Shown piece by piece: positions 31,281 through 41,260 of a DNA stretch of 64,000 nucleotides. Position 1 is the stretch's first letter. Each line of letters starts with the position of its first letter. The translations under genes and the position numbers were made by a program. The notes beneath the pieces were generated by a model. The model made no database searches. It was not told the origin of the DNA and saw nothing but the letters and a program-made list of their open reading frames with translations. Origin of the DNA: an uncultured Amylibacter sp. (lineage in GTDB: Bacteria > Pseudomonadota > Alphaproteobacteria > Rhodobacterales > Rhodobacteraceae); contig OX044354.1 in assembly GCA_943846615.1 (NCBI GenBank), forward strand, positions 1,058,359 to 1,122,358, read 5' to 3'.

Positions 31281-34200
31281 GCTCTCCGCATCCAGCAGCT
31301 GGACGTTTAGGCCCAAGCTTCGGATTTCTTTTACCAACACGTTGAATGACTCTGGGATGCCAGCTTCGAAGTTATCTTCGCCTTTGACAATGCTTTCGTA
31401 CACTTTTGTACGACCTGCAACGTCATCCGATTTCACTGTCAGCATCTCTTGCAACGTGTACGCCGCGCCATATGCTTCAAGTGCCCAAACTTCCATCTCA
31501 CCGAAACGCTGGCCACCGAATTGAGCTTTACCGCCCAATGGTTGCTGCGTGACCAACGAGTATGGACCCGTTGAACGTGCGTGGATTTTGTCGTCCACCA
31601 AGTGGTGCAGTTTAAGGATGTATTTCACACCAACTGTCACTGGGCGGCTGAACTGTTCACCGGTACGACCGTCAAACAACACTGACTGACCAGATGTATC
31701 CAAACCAGCGCGTGTCAACATGTCGTTCACGTCTGCCTCTTTGGCACCATCAAATACTGGCGTTGCGATTGGCACACCGTTCGTCACGTTTCCAGCTGCT
31801 TCAAGGAAGTTTTCCTTGGGCAAATCTTTCAACGCTTCTTCGTACAGATCATCACCGTAGGCGATACGCATTGCATCCTGAACAGGTGTCATGTCGCCTG
31901 AACGACGGTATTCCTGAAGGCTTTCGTTGATGGAATTACCAAGGTTACGCGATGCCCAACCCATGTGTGTTTCCAAAATCTGACCAACGTTCATACGCGA
32001 TGGAACACCAAGTGGGTTCAAACAGAAGTCAACGGGCGTACCGTCAGCCAAGAATGGCATGTCTTCTTGTGGAACCACTTTGGAAATCACACCTTTGTTG
32101 CCGTGACGACCAGCCATTTTATCACCTGGTTGAAGCTTACGCTTCACCGCGATGAACACTTTAACCATCTTCATCACACCTGGTGGCAGATCATCACCAC
32201 GACGTACTTTTTCAACTTTGTCTTCAAAGCGAGCTTCTAGCGCGCCTTTCTGAAGGTCGTATTGTTTGTTCAGCGATTCCATGTCTTTCGCATCGGCTTC
32301 ATCTTCCAATGCTAGCTGCCAGTATTGGCCGCGTGACAATGTTGCCAACAACTCTTCGTCAATGGTTGAGCCAGCTTTGACGCCTTTCGGGCCTTTCACA
32401 GCCTTTTTGCCCATGATCATTGCTTTTAGACGCGCATATGTGTTGCGATCCAAAATGCCGACTTCGTCGTCGCGGTCACGTGCCAAACGTTCAACTTCTT
32501 CACGCTCGATTTGCAATGCACGTTCGTCTTTTTCAATGCCGTGGCGGTTGAAAACACGAACTTCTACAACTGTACCGTAGTCACCTGGTGGCAAGCGCAA
32601 TGATGTATCACGTACATCAGATGCTTTCTCACCAAAGATGGCGCGCAACAACTTCTCTTCAGGAGTCATTGGGCTTTCACCCTTGGGTGTGATTTTACCA
32701 ACCAAGATATCCGCTGGACCAACTTCGGCACCGATGTAAACGATACCTGCTTCGTCCAAGTTACGCAGGGCTTCTTCGCCTACATTTGGAATATCACGTG
32801 TGATTTCCTCTGGGCCCAATTTCGTATCACGTGCAGCAACTTCGAATTCTTCGATGTGAACTGATGTGAAAACGTCATCTTTAACGATGCGTTCTGAAAT
32901 AAGGATCGAGTCTTCGTAGTTGTAACCGTTCCAAGGCATAAACGCGACCAGCACGTTTTTACCCAAGGCCAATTCACCGATGTCCGTTGATGGACCATCT
33001 GCGATAACTTCGCCCATGGACACACGATCGCCAACCTTCACCAATGGGCGTTGGTTGATACATGTGTTTTGGTTTGAACGTTGGAATTTACGCAGACGGT
33101 AAATATCAACGCCCGGATCACCCGCGTCCATTGCATCCGTAACACGGATAACGATACGCATTGCGTCCACTTGGTCGATGATACCACCACGTGCCGCTGT
33201 GATCGCCGCGCCACTGTCGCGTGCAACAACTTCTTCGATACCTGTACCAACGTATGGTGCGTCCGCTTTCAACAACGGAACGGCCTGACGTTGCATGTTT
33301 GAACCCATCAATGCGCGGTTGGCGTCATCGTTTTCAAGGAATGGGATCAATGATGCCGCAACAGACACCAACTGTTTTGGTGAAACGTCGATGTAATCGA
33401 TGTTTTCAGGTGTGTTCAGCATGTATTCGCCAGATTGACGAGATGACACCAGATCGTTGGCAAATTTGCCCGCATCGTCCAGTTTCGCATTCGCCTGCGC
33501 TACTGTGTAACGCATTTCTTCGGTTGCTGACATGTACTGAACATCGTCCGTCACCTTGCCGTCGTCAACGCGACGGTATGGTGTTTCGATGAAACCGTAT
33601 TTGTTCACACGTGCGAATGTCGCCAAAGAGTTGATCAAACCAATGTTTGGACCCTCTGGTGTTTCAATCGGACACATACGACCGTAGTGCGTTGGGTGAA
33701 CATCGCGCACTTCAAAGCCTGCGCGTTCACGTGTCAAACCACCTGGTCCCAATGCAGACAAGCGACGCTTGTGCGTAACTTCGGACAATGGGTTTGTTTG
33801 GTCCATAAATTGTGACAATTGCGAAGAGCCGAAGAATTCACGCACCGCAGCGGCTGCTGGCTTCGCGTTGATCAAATCCTGTGGCATGATGTTGTCGATT
33901 TCGACAGATGACATACGCTCTTTGATTGCGCGTTCCATGCGCAACAAACCAACGCGGTATTGATTTTCCATCAATTCGCCAACTGAACGCACACGACGGT
34001 TACCGAGGTGGTCAATATCGTCGATATCGCCTTTGCCGTCACGCAACTCTACCAATGCTTTGACAACACCGATGATGTCTTCTTTGCGCAATGTACGTTG
34101 TGTATCTTCTGCATCCAATTGCAGACGCATGTTCATTTTCACACGACCAACAGCGGATAAATCGTAACGCTCTGAATCGAAGAACAATGTGTCAAACAAC

Positions 34201-35411
34201 GCAGATGCGGCATCAACGGTCGGTGGCTCACCTGGGCGCATAACGCGGTAGATGTCCATCAACGCTGTATCGCGACCCATGTTTTTGTCCACAGCCATTG
34301 TGTTGCGGATGTATGGGCCAACATTCACGTTATCGATATCCAATGTTGGAATATCGGTTACGCCTGCTTCCAGCAATTCTTGCAATGTGCCGCCAGTGAT
34401 GTTGCCATCCTTGTCGTGCTCAAGTGTCAATTCGTCGCCAGCTTCGACATAAATCGCGCCGTTGTCTTCGTTGATGATGTCTTTGGACACGTAACGACCA
34501 ACGATTGCGTTAAATGCAACGCGTACGTCTGTTACTTCACCTTCGTCGATCAGTTTCTTAACTGTGCGTGGTGTAACCTTCTTGCCAGCTTCTGCGATAA
34601 CATTGCCCGTTTTCGCATCGATGATGTCTTCAGCTGGTTTTGTACCACGTACACGCGTCGGGAAGAATTTCGTAACCCACGCGTTGTTTTTCTTGTCGAA
34701 CTTGTAATCAACAGTGTCATAGTACGCATCGCACACACCTTCTTGGTCCAAACCAAGGGCGTACAACAATGTTGTCACTGGCAATTTACGACGACGATCG
34801 ATGCGTGCATAAACAACATCCTTCGCGTCAAATTCGAAATCCAACCATGAACCACGGTATGGGATGATGCGTGATGCAAACAACAACTTACCAGAGCTGT
34901 GTGTTTTACCACGGTCGTGATCAAAGAACACACCAGGTGAACGGTGCATTTGCGAAACGATAACACGCTCTGTGCCGTTCACAACGAATGTGCCGTTTGG
35001 CGTCATCAAAGGCAGATCACCCATGAATACATCTTGCTCTTTGATGTCTTTTACAGAACGCGCGCCTGTATCTTCGTCCACATCAAATACGATCAAACGC
35101 AATGTCACCTTCAGCGGCGCTGAATATGTCATGTCGCGTTGCATACACTCTTCAACGTCATACTTTGGCTTTTCCAGATCGTACTTAACGTACTCCAGAA
35201 CTGCTGTTTCGTTGAAATCTTTGATCGGGAAAACCGATTGGAAAACCGCGTTGATGCCTTCGCCGTCCAACGGCTGAGACTGATCACCAGAGTTCAAGAA
35301 CAGATCATATGAACTCTTCTGAACTTGGATCAGATTTGGAATGTCCAAAACTTCACGGATGTTACCATAATATTTGCGGATACGTTTAATACCTGAATGC
35401 GTCTGAGCCAT
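31275..35411 (-). CDS. rpoB: RNA polymerase subunit beta
   Basis: About 1378 aa from the ATG at 35411 ([17 protein letters not shown]); four more residues are possible. The rifampicin region reads [20 protein letters not shown] with [10 protein letters not shown], the susceptible form. The C-terminal [17 protein letters not shown] and the end [18 protein letters not shown] are normal. Core enzyme with rpoC. The 220-base rplL-rpoB spacer has a hairpin at 35579-35607. Confidence 0.98.
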   Translation of the reverse strand: MAQTHSGIKRIRKYYGNIREVLDIPNLIQVQKSSYDLFLNSGDQSQPLDGEGINAVFQSVFPIKDFNETAVLEYVKYDLEKPKYDVEECMQRDMTYSAPLKVTLRLIVFDVDEDTGARSVKDIKEQDVFMGDLPLMTPNGTFVVNGTERVIVSQMHRSPGVFFDHDRGKTHSSGKLLFASRIIPYRGSWLDFEFDAKDVVYARIDRRRKLPVTTLLYALGLDQEGVCDAYYDTVDYKFDKKNNAWVTKFFPTRVRGTKPAEDIIDAKTGNVIAEAGKKVTPRTVKKLIDEGEVTDVRVAFNAIVGRYVSKDIINEDNGAIYVEAGDELTLEHDKDGNITGGTLQELLEAGVTDIPTLDIDNVNVGPYIRNTMAVDKNMGRDTALMDIYRVMRPGEPPTVDAASALFDTLFFDSERYDLSAVGRVKMNMRLQLDAEDTQRTLRKEDIIGVVKALVELRDGKGDIDDIDHLGNRRVRSVGELMENQYRVGLLRMERAIKERMSSVEIDNIMPQDLINAKPAAAAVREFFGSSQLSQFMDQTNPLSEVTHKRRLSALGPGGLTRERAGFEVRDVHPTHYGRMCPIETPEGPNIGLINSLATFARVNKYGFIETPYRRVDDGKVTDDVQYMSATEEMRYTVAQANAKLDDAGKFANDLVSSRQSGEYMLNTPENIDYIDVSPKQLVSVAASLIPFLENDDANRALMGSNMQRQAVPLLKADAPYVGTGIEEVVARDSGAAITAARGGIIDQVDAMRIVIRVTDAMDAGDPGVDIYRLRKFQRSNQNTCINQRPLVKVGDRVSMGEVIADGPSTDIGELALGKNVLVAFMPWNGYNYEDSILISERIVKDDVFTSVHIEEFEVAARDTKLGPEEITRDIPNVGEEALRNLDEAGIVYIGAEVGPADILVGKITPKGESPMTPEEKLLRAIFGEKASDVRDTSLRLPPGDYGTVVEVRVFNRHGIEKDERALQIEREEVERLARDRDDEVGILDRNTYARLKAMIMGKKAVKGPKGVKAGSTIDEELLATLSRGQYWQLALEDEADAKDMESLNKQYDLQKGALEARFEDKVEKVRRGDDLPPGVMKMVKVFIAVKRKLQPGDKMAGRHGNKGVISKVVPQEDMPFLADGTPVDFCLNPLGVPSRMNVGQILETHMGWASRNLGNSINESLQEYRRSGDMTPVQDAMRIAYGDDLYEEALKDLPKENFLEAAGNVTNGVPIATPVFDGAKEADVNDMLTRAGLDTSGQSVLFDGRTGEQFSRPVTVGVKYILKLHHLVDDKIHARSTGPYSLVTQQPLGGKAQFGGQRFGEMEVWALEAYGAAYTLQEMLTVKSDDVAGRTKVYESIVKGEDNFEAGIPESFNVLVKEIRSLGLNVQLLDAESE

Positions 35412-35578
35412 GCTCGTCCTCACCTCTTCTAATGTTCACGTCATGGTCTGTGCGGGCATCACAAACCAATCGGCCACATGAAACAAAGTTCATCCTATTC
35501 TTGCCAAGGTGCCATCCCCAGCTCCCGAATGAACCTGTCCAAAACAAAACCCCAAAAGGCCCTCTTTAAGACAGGAAC

Positions 35579-35607
35579 GGCTGATCCCACGAAACGCAGG
35601 ATCAGCC
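35579..35607 (-). promoter_or_regulatory. Hairpin in the rplL-rpoB spacer (attenuator or processing site)
   Basis: A 9-bp perfect stem GGCTGATCC...GGATCAGCC is not followed directly by a T run. The position between rplL and rpoB is where many bacteria reduce rpoBC expression relative to rplJL by attenuation or RNase III cutting. The function is inferred from position only. Confidence 0.55.
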
Positions 35608-35637
35608 TGAAATCTTACACGCCCGAGGGCGCAAAAA

Positions 35638-36015
35638 TTACTTCAATTCTACTTCAGCACCAACTGCTTCAAGTTGCTTCTTCAACTCTTCAGCTTCTGC
35701 TTTCGTAGCGCCTTCTTTAACTGCTTTGCCGCCAGCTTCTACAAGGTCTTTAGCTTCTTTCAGGCCTAGACCTGTGATGCCGCGAACTTCTTTGATCACG
35801 TTGATTTTCTTGTCGCCTGCAGATTTCAGAATTACGTCGAATTCGTCTTTCTCTTCAGCAGCTGCGCCGCCAGCGTCGCCGCCACCAGCCATTACAACAG
35901 CGCCGCCAGCAGCTGGCTCGATGCCATACTCGTCTTTAAGCAATGTTTTTAGTTCTTGAGCTTCCAAAAGCGTAAGGCCTACGATTTCTTCTGCAAGTTT
36001 TTTGATATCAGCCAT
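35638..36015 (-). CDS. rplL: 50S ribosomal protein L7/L12
   Basis: 125 aa. It has an N-terminal dimer region [20 protein letters not shown], an Ala/Gly-rich hinge ([19 protein letters not shown]) and the C-terminal factor-binding domain [20 protein letters not shown]. It is the stalk protein that recruits EF-G and EF-Tu. It is 80 bases downstream of rplJ. Confidence 0.97.
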   Translation of the reverse strand: MADIKKLAEEIVGLTLLEAQELKTLLKDEYGIEPAAGGAVVMAGGGDAGGAAAEEKDEFDVILKSAGDKKINVIKEVRGITGLGLKEAKDLVEAGGKAVKEGATKAEAEELKKQLEAVGAEVELK

Positions 36016-36095
36016 TTGATATTTCCAGTTCAGTTTTTAAGTTCTGTTTTTCCAGTGATGCTCGCATTCACGAACACCGACAATTCCATTTGCAA

Positions 36096-36608
36096 TTAAG
36101 CAGCTTTTTCCTCGATCGTTTCCAAGATGGAAGCGATGTTAGAAGCAGGCGCGCCAACGGCACCAGCGATGTTCGAAGCAGGCGCTGCGATACAACCAAC
36201 GATAGAAGCAATAAGCTCCTCGCGTGATGGCATTGCTGCAACGGCTTTCACACCAGCAGGGTCCAAAGCATTGTCGCCCATTGACCCACCCAAGATAACG
36301 AGCTTGTCGTTTTCTTTGGCGTATTCTTGCGTCACTTTCGCGGCCGCAACAGGATCTTCTGAGTAAGACAATATTGTCATTCCGTCCAACAAACCTGAAA
36401 TGCTTTCGCATGGTTTGCCTTCAAGAGCGATTTTGGCGAGCTTGTTTTTGGCTACACGTACAGAACCACCTGCGTCACGCATGCGCGCGCGGAAGTCCTG
36501 CATTTCAGCAACTGTAATGCCGGCATAGTGAGATACTACGACAACACCAGAGTCCGTAAAGACTTGACCAAGTTCTTCGACCAAGGCTTCTTTTTGGGCT
36601 CTATCCAC
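36096..36608 (-). CDS. rplJ: 50S ribosomal protein L10
   Basis: 170 aa: [48 protein letters not shown], and a C-terminal helix binding L12 dimers. L10-L12 usually represses its own mRNA by binding a leader. A small hairpin GGGGAT...ATCCCC lies at about 36627-36643, just upstream of the start. The usual upstream neighbour rplA is 2 kb away. Confidence 0.97.
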   Translation of the reverse strand: MDRAQKEALVEELGQVFTDSGVVVVSHYAGITVAEMQDFRARMRDAGGSVRVAKNKLAKIALEGKPCESISGLLDGMTILSYSEDPVAAAKVTQEYAKENDKLVILGGSMGDNALDPAGVKAVAAMPSREELIASIVGCIAAPASNIAGAVGAPASNIASILETIEEKAA

Positions 36609-36969
36609 AGTGTTTCTCCAAATTTAGGGGATGTATTATCCCCCGGCTCAGTTTCACCAAACCCAAAGGTCTGGCAGTTAGGGTCCTAATTACGGTCCCC
36701 TCCCAAAATCACCCGAGGCGTAAACCAGCGGCAATTTGTTCGGTTCCCATCTCAGGCAGGAATTATGTCTTTTGGACACCCACCGTCTCGGACAGCATCA
36801 AAAAAAGGCGTCGACGAATCGGCACCTTGTTCAGATAGATGGTGTATAGGGTGGAATGTGTGGGATGTGAAGGGGTTAACCATCCGTTATGGCGGAAAAC
36901 TTTGGTCTAGGTATCTGGTAGCTAATATATCAAAACAACCCAAGAAAGCAACCAAAGTCGCGTTCCCCT
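36609..36969 (-). promoter_or_regulatory. rplJ upstream region, no gene seen
   Basis: No gene is supported here. The proximal 150 bases should contain the rplJ promoter and an L10-type leader, since rplA is no longer adjacent. A hairpin GGGGATgtattATCCCC is visible at 36627-36643. Open frames on the plus strand look non-coding (Ser/Arg/Trp-rich, no ribosome-binding site). Confidence 0.35.
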
Positions 36970-37085
36970 GCTGGGCATCTGCCCAGCCACACGCCGACCC
37001 ACTGATGCGGCAGGTGATTGATTGCAAAGCAATCACCGAGAGCATGCCCCCATGGGCGGCGCGTTCCGCACCACCCGCGGTCGGC
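36970..37085. ncRNA. GC-rich multi-hairpin region, candidate structured RNA
   Basis: In an AT-rich surrounding, this 116-base GC-rich stretch contains GCTGGGCA-tc-TGCCCAGC (36970-36987), GGTGATTG...CAATCACC (37013-37037), GCGG-cgcgtt-CCGC (37056-37069) and an outer pair GCCGACC (36993-36999) with GGTCGGC (37079-37085). The outer pair would close a multi-branched structure. It lies downstream of the DUF4760 gene and far upstream of rplJ. It is not a tRNA and I recognise no known RNA family. The strand is undecided. Confidence 0.35.
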
Positions 37086-37190
37086 TGATGTTGTGTGCTA
37101 TTGCTTAAATGTATGGTTGCGGTGCAATTCAACAGACTCTTTGATTGGCGCTATCAGGTGGGTAATGTACTATTTAACCCATTTATTCTC

Positions 37191-37700
37191 CTAGGGATCC
37201 TCACGGGAGATTGAGTGCTTTTTCTCCCACTTTTTGGCTAGAAATTCAAATTCACTATAAATTCGGTCATTTTTAGCTCTAATCCTGCACGCCTCTATGA
37301 AAGGCTTTGCTTGCTGGTAGTCCCGCACGAACCTAGTTCTGTGAAACCGCTGATAAACTTTTTTTGCTAATATTCCGCTTCCAATCCCAATTGCAATAAG
37401 TTCATAGTGGTTTAAAAATTGCAAAACTGTCTTGTAGTCGGAGGAATCTGTGTCGTTGCAACAGTTCGTTAGCCCATTCTCCTGATCGCGCAATCTAGAA
37501 AATGTGTCGCTCGCAATTATATAATCACCATCCCAAACCGTTCGATTTACCAAATCAATGGTCTCTCGATCTCTTACAGTCTTCCTATTCCACATCAGCG
37601 TAATCGTTGCAAAAAGAGCCGCCATTAACGCAGAAAAAATAATGGCCCCGGCAGTTACACCGAGACCCCAAATTAATTCAACAACATAAGCTAACGTCAT
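37191..37700 (-). CDS. DUF4760-like membrane protein
   Basis: 169 aa. An N-terminal hydrophobic segment (VVELIWGLGVTAGAIIFSAL and on) spans about 5-35. Then come WNRKTVRDRETIDLV, LQFLNHYELIAIGIGSGIL, the hallmark of DUF4760 as I recall it, and a charged C-terminus. The function of the family is unknown; members are scattered and AT-rich, as here, which suggests transfer. It lies in the rplA-rplJ interruption. Confidence 0.65.
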   Translation of the reverse strand: MTLAYVVELIWGLGVTAGAIIFSALMAALFATITLMWNRKTVRDRETIDLVNRTVWDGDYIIASDTFSRLRDQENGLTNCCNDTDSSDYKTVLQFLNHYELIAIGIGSGILAKKVYQRFHRTRFVRDYQQAKPFIEACRIRAKNDRIYSEFEFLAKKWEKKHSISREDP

Positions 37701-37879
37701 GTGACGGCCCAGCTTGTATTTATCCCCAACCCTCTTTGTGGAGTTTGGTTGTAAAAATGTTCATGCTCTCTTCCTTCCATTGATCTGTTTTGCGCACCTG
37801 CAAGTGCGCGATTAAGTAAACCTTGAGTGACATCTAGGCCCTCAAGGGAATTAGTGCAAGGTACTACAATGTGTTTCAT
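37697..37879 (-). CDS. Possible small protein upstream of the DUF4760 gene
   Basis: A 60-codon frame (MKHIVVPCTNSLEGLDVTQG at its start) overlaps the start of the DUF4760 gene by four bases, the arrangement of a coupled leader gene. There is no strong ribosome-binding site and no recognised family, so coding is uncertain. Confidence 0.25.
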   Translation of the reverse strand: MKHIVVPCTNSLEGLDVTQGLLNRALAGAQNRSMEGREHEHFYNQTPQRGLGINTSWAVT

Positions 37880-38270
37880 TCTAAAATAATGTTTCGCTCT
37901 TATGGTTAATTCACGGTTAACTCACGGTTAAGTGAACAATATTTATACAAATTAAGCAAGTTAGAAAAAATATATTTATTTCAAATAGTTGCAATAAAAC
38001 TGCTTGCATGAACTCGCTCTTAATAATGATAGTTTAAGACTAATTTTATCTATTTAGACGGGTGAGTTTCGCCCCTATCACGTATGCGTTGATATGCGCG
38101 ACATTGTAACATACCGCCAAATTTTGCTAACCGATGAGCTATATAAAATCTCTTTTGTTCCGTCAGCCCCAAACTTTGAACAAACTAGGTCAACCACATA
38201 TTCACGTGCCCACACCTGAACATTCAAAAGGAAACGCCCTTCACCCCCCGCGGAGGCCCCAACATCAACC
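37880..38270. other. AT-rich intergenic stretch without a convincing gene
   Basis: The segment 37880-38060 is strongly AT-rich with runs such as gttaattcacggttaactcacggttaag, a small tandem repeat of cacggttaa units near 37908-37930. The rest continues the frame beyond the 73-aa gene and contains an 82-codon minus-strand frame (38078-38326) that overlaps it and lacks coding signs. Probably the promoter region of the DUF4760 unit plus decayed sequence. Confidence 0.35.
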
Positions 38271-38492
38271 TCACCGCCAACACCCATTCGCCGCCGCAAC
38301 AGTCTGAAAATTCTGTGCCACAACACCAGATGCCATCGTCAAACTGTCCGCACTATCCTCATAATCCGCGCGCAAACGCCCGCGCACCGCGTCATCGGGT
38401 TGGGTTTTCTTTACCGCCATCCGCGAGAGTTTTAGGGCAAGGTCAAAACCCTCTTCTGGGCTTTTGGTGATTAATGTGGGAAGCCAAGACAT
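38271..38492 (-). CDS. Small hypothetical protein
   Basis: 73 aa, starting MSWLPTLITKSPEEGFDLAL, helical, with no signal peptide or membrane segment, and one Cys near the C-terminus. A fair ribosome-binding site (aagaggaat) stands about eight bases before the ATG at 38490-38492. It lies just downstream of the rplA terminator. I do not recognise the family, but codon style matches the host, so it is probably a real gene. Confidence 0.5.
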   Translation of the reverse strand: MSWLPTLITKSPEEGFDLALKLSRMAVKKTQPDDAVRGRLRADYEDSADSLTMASGVVAQNFQTVAAANGCWR

Positions 38493-38601
38493 AAAATATT
38501 CCTCTTAAAGTTGTGACCCCATAATGCCGACCCCACCTCCAATGCCAACCCCGCCCGCGTGTTTTTCCAGTTATATAACAAAATCAACCACATAACCCCC
38601 T

Positions 38602-38652
38602 GTCCCCATGGGGACACCCAACAAAAAAGGCCCCGCGTTACCGCAGGGCCTT
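38602..38652 (-). terminator. Terminator behind rplA
   Basis: On the minus strand aaggccctgcgg-taac-gcggggccttttttg (38633-38652) is a strong hairpin with a T run. A separate 14-base perfect palindrome GTCCCCATGGGGAC lies at 38602-38615 just beyond. The rplK-rplA transcript therefore ends here and rplJ-rplL must have its own promoter. Confidence 0.85.
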
Positions 38653-38675
38653 CTTAAAATTTCTAAGCTTTAAGC

Positions 38676-39374
38676 TTATGCGCCAGTTGCCGCGTCAACG
38701 TCCAAAGTAACAGATGGACCCATTGTAGAGCTTACTGCGATCTTTTTAACATATGCGCCTTTGGCACCTTCTGGACGTGCTTTCACAACAGCGTTTACAA
38801 ACGCTTGGATGTTTTCAGCAATCTTGTCAGCAGAGAACGATGCTTTGCCAACACCAGCGTGGATCACGCCCGCTTTTTCAACTTTGAACTGAACTTCGCC
38901 GCCTTTGGCCGCTTCGACAGCTGCCTTAACGTCCATCGTCACAGTACCAACGCGTGGGTTTGGCATCAGGTTGCGTGGGCCCAAAACTTTGCCCAAACGA
39001 CCAACAACACCCATCATGTCAGGGGTTGCGATACAACGATCAAACTCGATTGTGCCGCCCTGAACGATTTCCATCAGGTCTTCTGCACCAACGATGTCCG
39101 CACCAGCTGCTTTCGCTTCTTCAGCTTTTGCATCACGTGCGAATACAGCAACGCGCATTGTTTTGCCTGTGCCGTTTGGCATGCTTACAACGCCGCGAAC
39201 CATTTGGTCAGCGTGACGTGGGTCAACACCCAAGTTGATTGCGATATCGATTGTTTCGTCGAATTTAGAAGTTGCGTTTGCTTTGATCAGCGCAGCAGCT
39301 TCTGCGATTGTTACGTTTGCCTGGCCGTCAAATGCGGCGCGTGCAGCGGTTGTTCTTTTACCTAGCTTACCCAT
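38676..39374 (-). CDS. rplA: 50S ribosomal protein L1
   Basis: 232 aa: [56 protein letters not shown] and [16 protein letters not shown]1 forms the mobile stalk near the E site and represses its own operon in other bacteria. Its start overlaps the rplK stop by one base. Confidence 0.97.
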   Translation of the reverse strand: MGKLGKRTTAARAAFDGQANVTIAEAAALIKANATSKFDETIDIAINLGVDPRHADQMVRGVVSMPNGTGKTMRVAVFARDAKAEEAKAAGADIVGAEDLMEIVQGGTIEFDRCIATPDMMGVVGRLGKVLGPRNLMPNPRVGTVTMDVKAAVEAAKGGEVQFKVEKAGVIHAGVGKASFSADKIAENIQAFVNAVVKARPEGAKGAYVKKIAVSSTMGPSVTLDVDAATGA

Positions 39375-39799
39375 TACTTCACCTCGATGCCCATTGAACG
39401 TGCAGAACCAGCGATGATTTTCATTGCTGCTTCTAGGTCGTTCGCGTTCAAATCTTTCATTTTCGCTTCTGCAATTTCTTGCAACTGTTTCTTAGAAACA
39501 GAACCCACGATTTCACGGCTTGGGTTTGTCGCGCCAGATTTCAACTTTGCTGCTTTCTTAAGGAAGTAAGATGCAGGTGGTGTTTTGATATCCATGGTGA
39601 AGGATTTATCAACGTAGTACGTGATAACTGTCGGGCAAGGTGCGCCGTTGTCCAGTTCCTGTGTTTTAGCGTTAAACGCCTTACAGAATTCCATGATGTT
39701 GATACCGCGTTGACCCAACGCTGGGCCCACTGGTGGGGATGGGTTGGCAGCGCCTGCAGGAATCTGCAGTTTCATTGTGCCAGCAATTTTTTTAGCCAT
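39374..39799 (-). CDS. rplK: 50S ribosomal protein L11
   Basis: 141 aa: [40 protein letters not shown] and [21 protein letters not shown]11 binds the GTPase-associated centre of 23S rRNA. A good Shine-Dalgarno (aaggaggcc) precedes the ATG. It is normally directly behind nusG; here a dioxygenase and a regulator gene separate them. Confidence 0.97.
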   Translation of the reverse strand: MAKKIAGTMKLQIPAGAANPSPPVGPALGQRGINIMEFCKAFNAKTQELDNGAPCPTVITYYVDKSFTMDIKTPPASYFLKKAAKLKSGATNPSREIVGSVSKKQLQEIAEAKMKDLNANDLEAAMKIIAGSARSMGIEVK

Positions 39800-39992
39800 T
39801 ATGGCCTCCTTTTTTATCCAGTCATTACAACGCTTTGCAAGACTTTGTCGGTTGTGGTGCGGTTTAGATCAAGCGTGACCGTCCCCTTCCACAAAGAATG
39901 TCGCAGTACGACAAGCGCGGGATGTAGCGTGGATTCTGTTTGAAAGCAAGGCAAAATTGGCGATGCACAAGCCGTACAACTGCCTAGCGATT

Positions 39993-41171
39993 TTATGCCT
40001 TCTGGTTTTCAGCCATTGCATCCAAACGATTACCAAAGGCTTCTGCGGACATGTCTTGGGCCAACGCCTCTGCAAACAGGTTTTGCTGGGTTTGGGGGGC
40101 CAAACCGCCCACAGGTGGATCGCGATCCAAGTTGGTGGGGAAGGAATATCCCTCGCCAGATGCGGCGATAGCGGCGGAGAGTTCTGCCGGCGTTAATGTT
40201 GCATTTTGATACGCCACCTTGGCAACGGGATACAGAAGTTTGCACATTTTACGCCGATCAATCGTTTCCATCGCGCGACCGAAGGCCGACGATATCTGTA
40301 ACAGATTGGCCATGCGGTGAATGTCATCGCTGGTATTTGCGCCCGCGGCGTGGAACAGGGCGGGATTGAAGAACAGAGCATCACCTTTGTTTAAGGACAG
40401 CTGGACATATTCCTGCTCAAACAATGCGCGAAAGTCGGGCCGACGCCATGCCACATAGCCCGCGCGATAGGATTGGGAGAATGGCAACAGTTTCGTGGGG
40501 CCGCTCTCTATCGGCATATCACAATGAGCGACAGCACCTTGAAGAGTGAGGGCGGGCGACAGGTCGTGGACGTGGGCGGGGTAGCGCGCGCTGATATCTT
40601 CTGTTTGGAATCCCAGATGATAATCACGGTGCGCCTGTTGTGCCGCACCGCCTGGATGCACCAGATTGATTTGCGCGGTCATTTGGTAATTCGGGCCTAA
40701 CCATGCCTGACAGACCGTGGCGATGGCGGTATTGGCAAAGTAGCGCAGGAAAACATCTGGTGATGCTTCGCATAGTTTTTGCAATGAATTCCAAATACGA
40801 TCATTTGTGCCTGCGGCGGCGAAGTGATCCGCGCCACCACCAGAGGTTTGTTTTTCGTGTTGAATGATTGTTTCGTAGAGTGAAGTCGCCTGATCCAGAA
40901 CGGTCGTATCCGCGTAGGCACCACGCAACACCAAAACGCCCGCAGTATGCATCAAGACATCAGCAAATTCAGCCATCAGGACATTACGTTTTTCATCATC
41001 AGCCAATGTGGCCGCAAGTGACGGCATATCATAAATCGGGACGCTATTTTGAATGTCGCAGGCGTTTGGGACGCTGGCCGGATCGAGTGTTTGCCCAATC
41101 AATTCCTGAAACGCATCAAGGTTACATTCATCGGCGTAGAAATATCCTGTTTGGGGGCTGGTTGTATTCAT
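39993..41171 (-). CDS. Phytanoyl-CoA dioxygenase (PhyH) family protein
   Basis: 392 aa from the ATG at 41169-41171 (MNTTSPQTGYFYADECNLDA). A longer in-frame start at 41591 was rejected because it would cross the divergent regulator gene. The iron site is visible as QQAHRDYHLG (H-x-D) and FHAAGANTSDD (distal His). Family members are Fe(II)/2-oxoglutarate dioxygenases acting on small molecules or lipids; the substrate here is unknown. The divergent LacI-type regulator probably controls it, which suggests that expression depends on a small-molecule inducer. Confidence 0.8.
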   Translation of the reverse strand: MNTTSPQTGYFYADECNLDAFQELIGQTLDPASVPNACDIQNSVPIYDMPSLAATLADDEKRNVLMAEFADVLMHTAGVLVLRGAYADTTVLDQATSLYETIIQHEKQTSGGGADHFAAAGTNDRIWNSLQKLCEASPDVFLRYFANTAIATVCQAWLGPNYQMTAQINLVHPGGAAQQAHRDYHLGFQTEDISARYPAHVHDLSPALTLQGAVAHCDMPIESGPTKLLPFSQSYRAGYVAWRRPDFRALFEQEYVQLSLNKGDALFFNPALFHAAGANTSDDIHRMANLLQISSAFGRAMETIDRRKMCKLLYPVAKVAYQNATLTPAELSAAIAASGEGYSFPTNLDRDPPVGGLAPQTQQNLFAEALAQDMSAEAFGNRLDAMAENQKA

Positions 41172-41233
41172 TGCAAATCTCCTGTTGTTGATCAGACTAT
41201 GGCGTAGATAAAGCTTGCTTGGGTCCCTAAAAC

Positions 41234-41260
41234 ACATCAATAATACATCAATGACACATC
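41234..41260 (+). promoter_or_regulatory. Three direct repeats ACATC at 11-base spacing over the LacI start
   Basis: acatcaataat (41234-41244), acatcaatgac (41245-41255) and acatcg (41256-41261) repeat with an 11-base period across the start codon of the regulator gene. They could be an autoregulatory or PhyH-promoter site, but LacI operators are usually palindromic, so the assignment is weak. Confidence 0.3.

Noticed and set aside
36993..37085. tRNA or tmRNA gene in the GC-rich hairpin stretch
   Set aside because: No D-arm or T-arm consensus (no GTTCRA), no CCA-type end and wrong stem spacing.
36765..37088. Plus-strand frame of 107 codons upstream of rplJ
   Set aside because: No coding signs; it passes through the hairpin-rich stretch and lacks a ribosome-binding site.
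38078..38326. 82-codon minus-strand frame overlapping the 73-aa gene
   Set aside because: It overlaps a better candidate in another frame and has no recognisable domain or ribosome-binding site.
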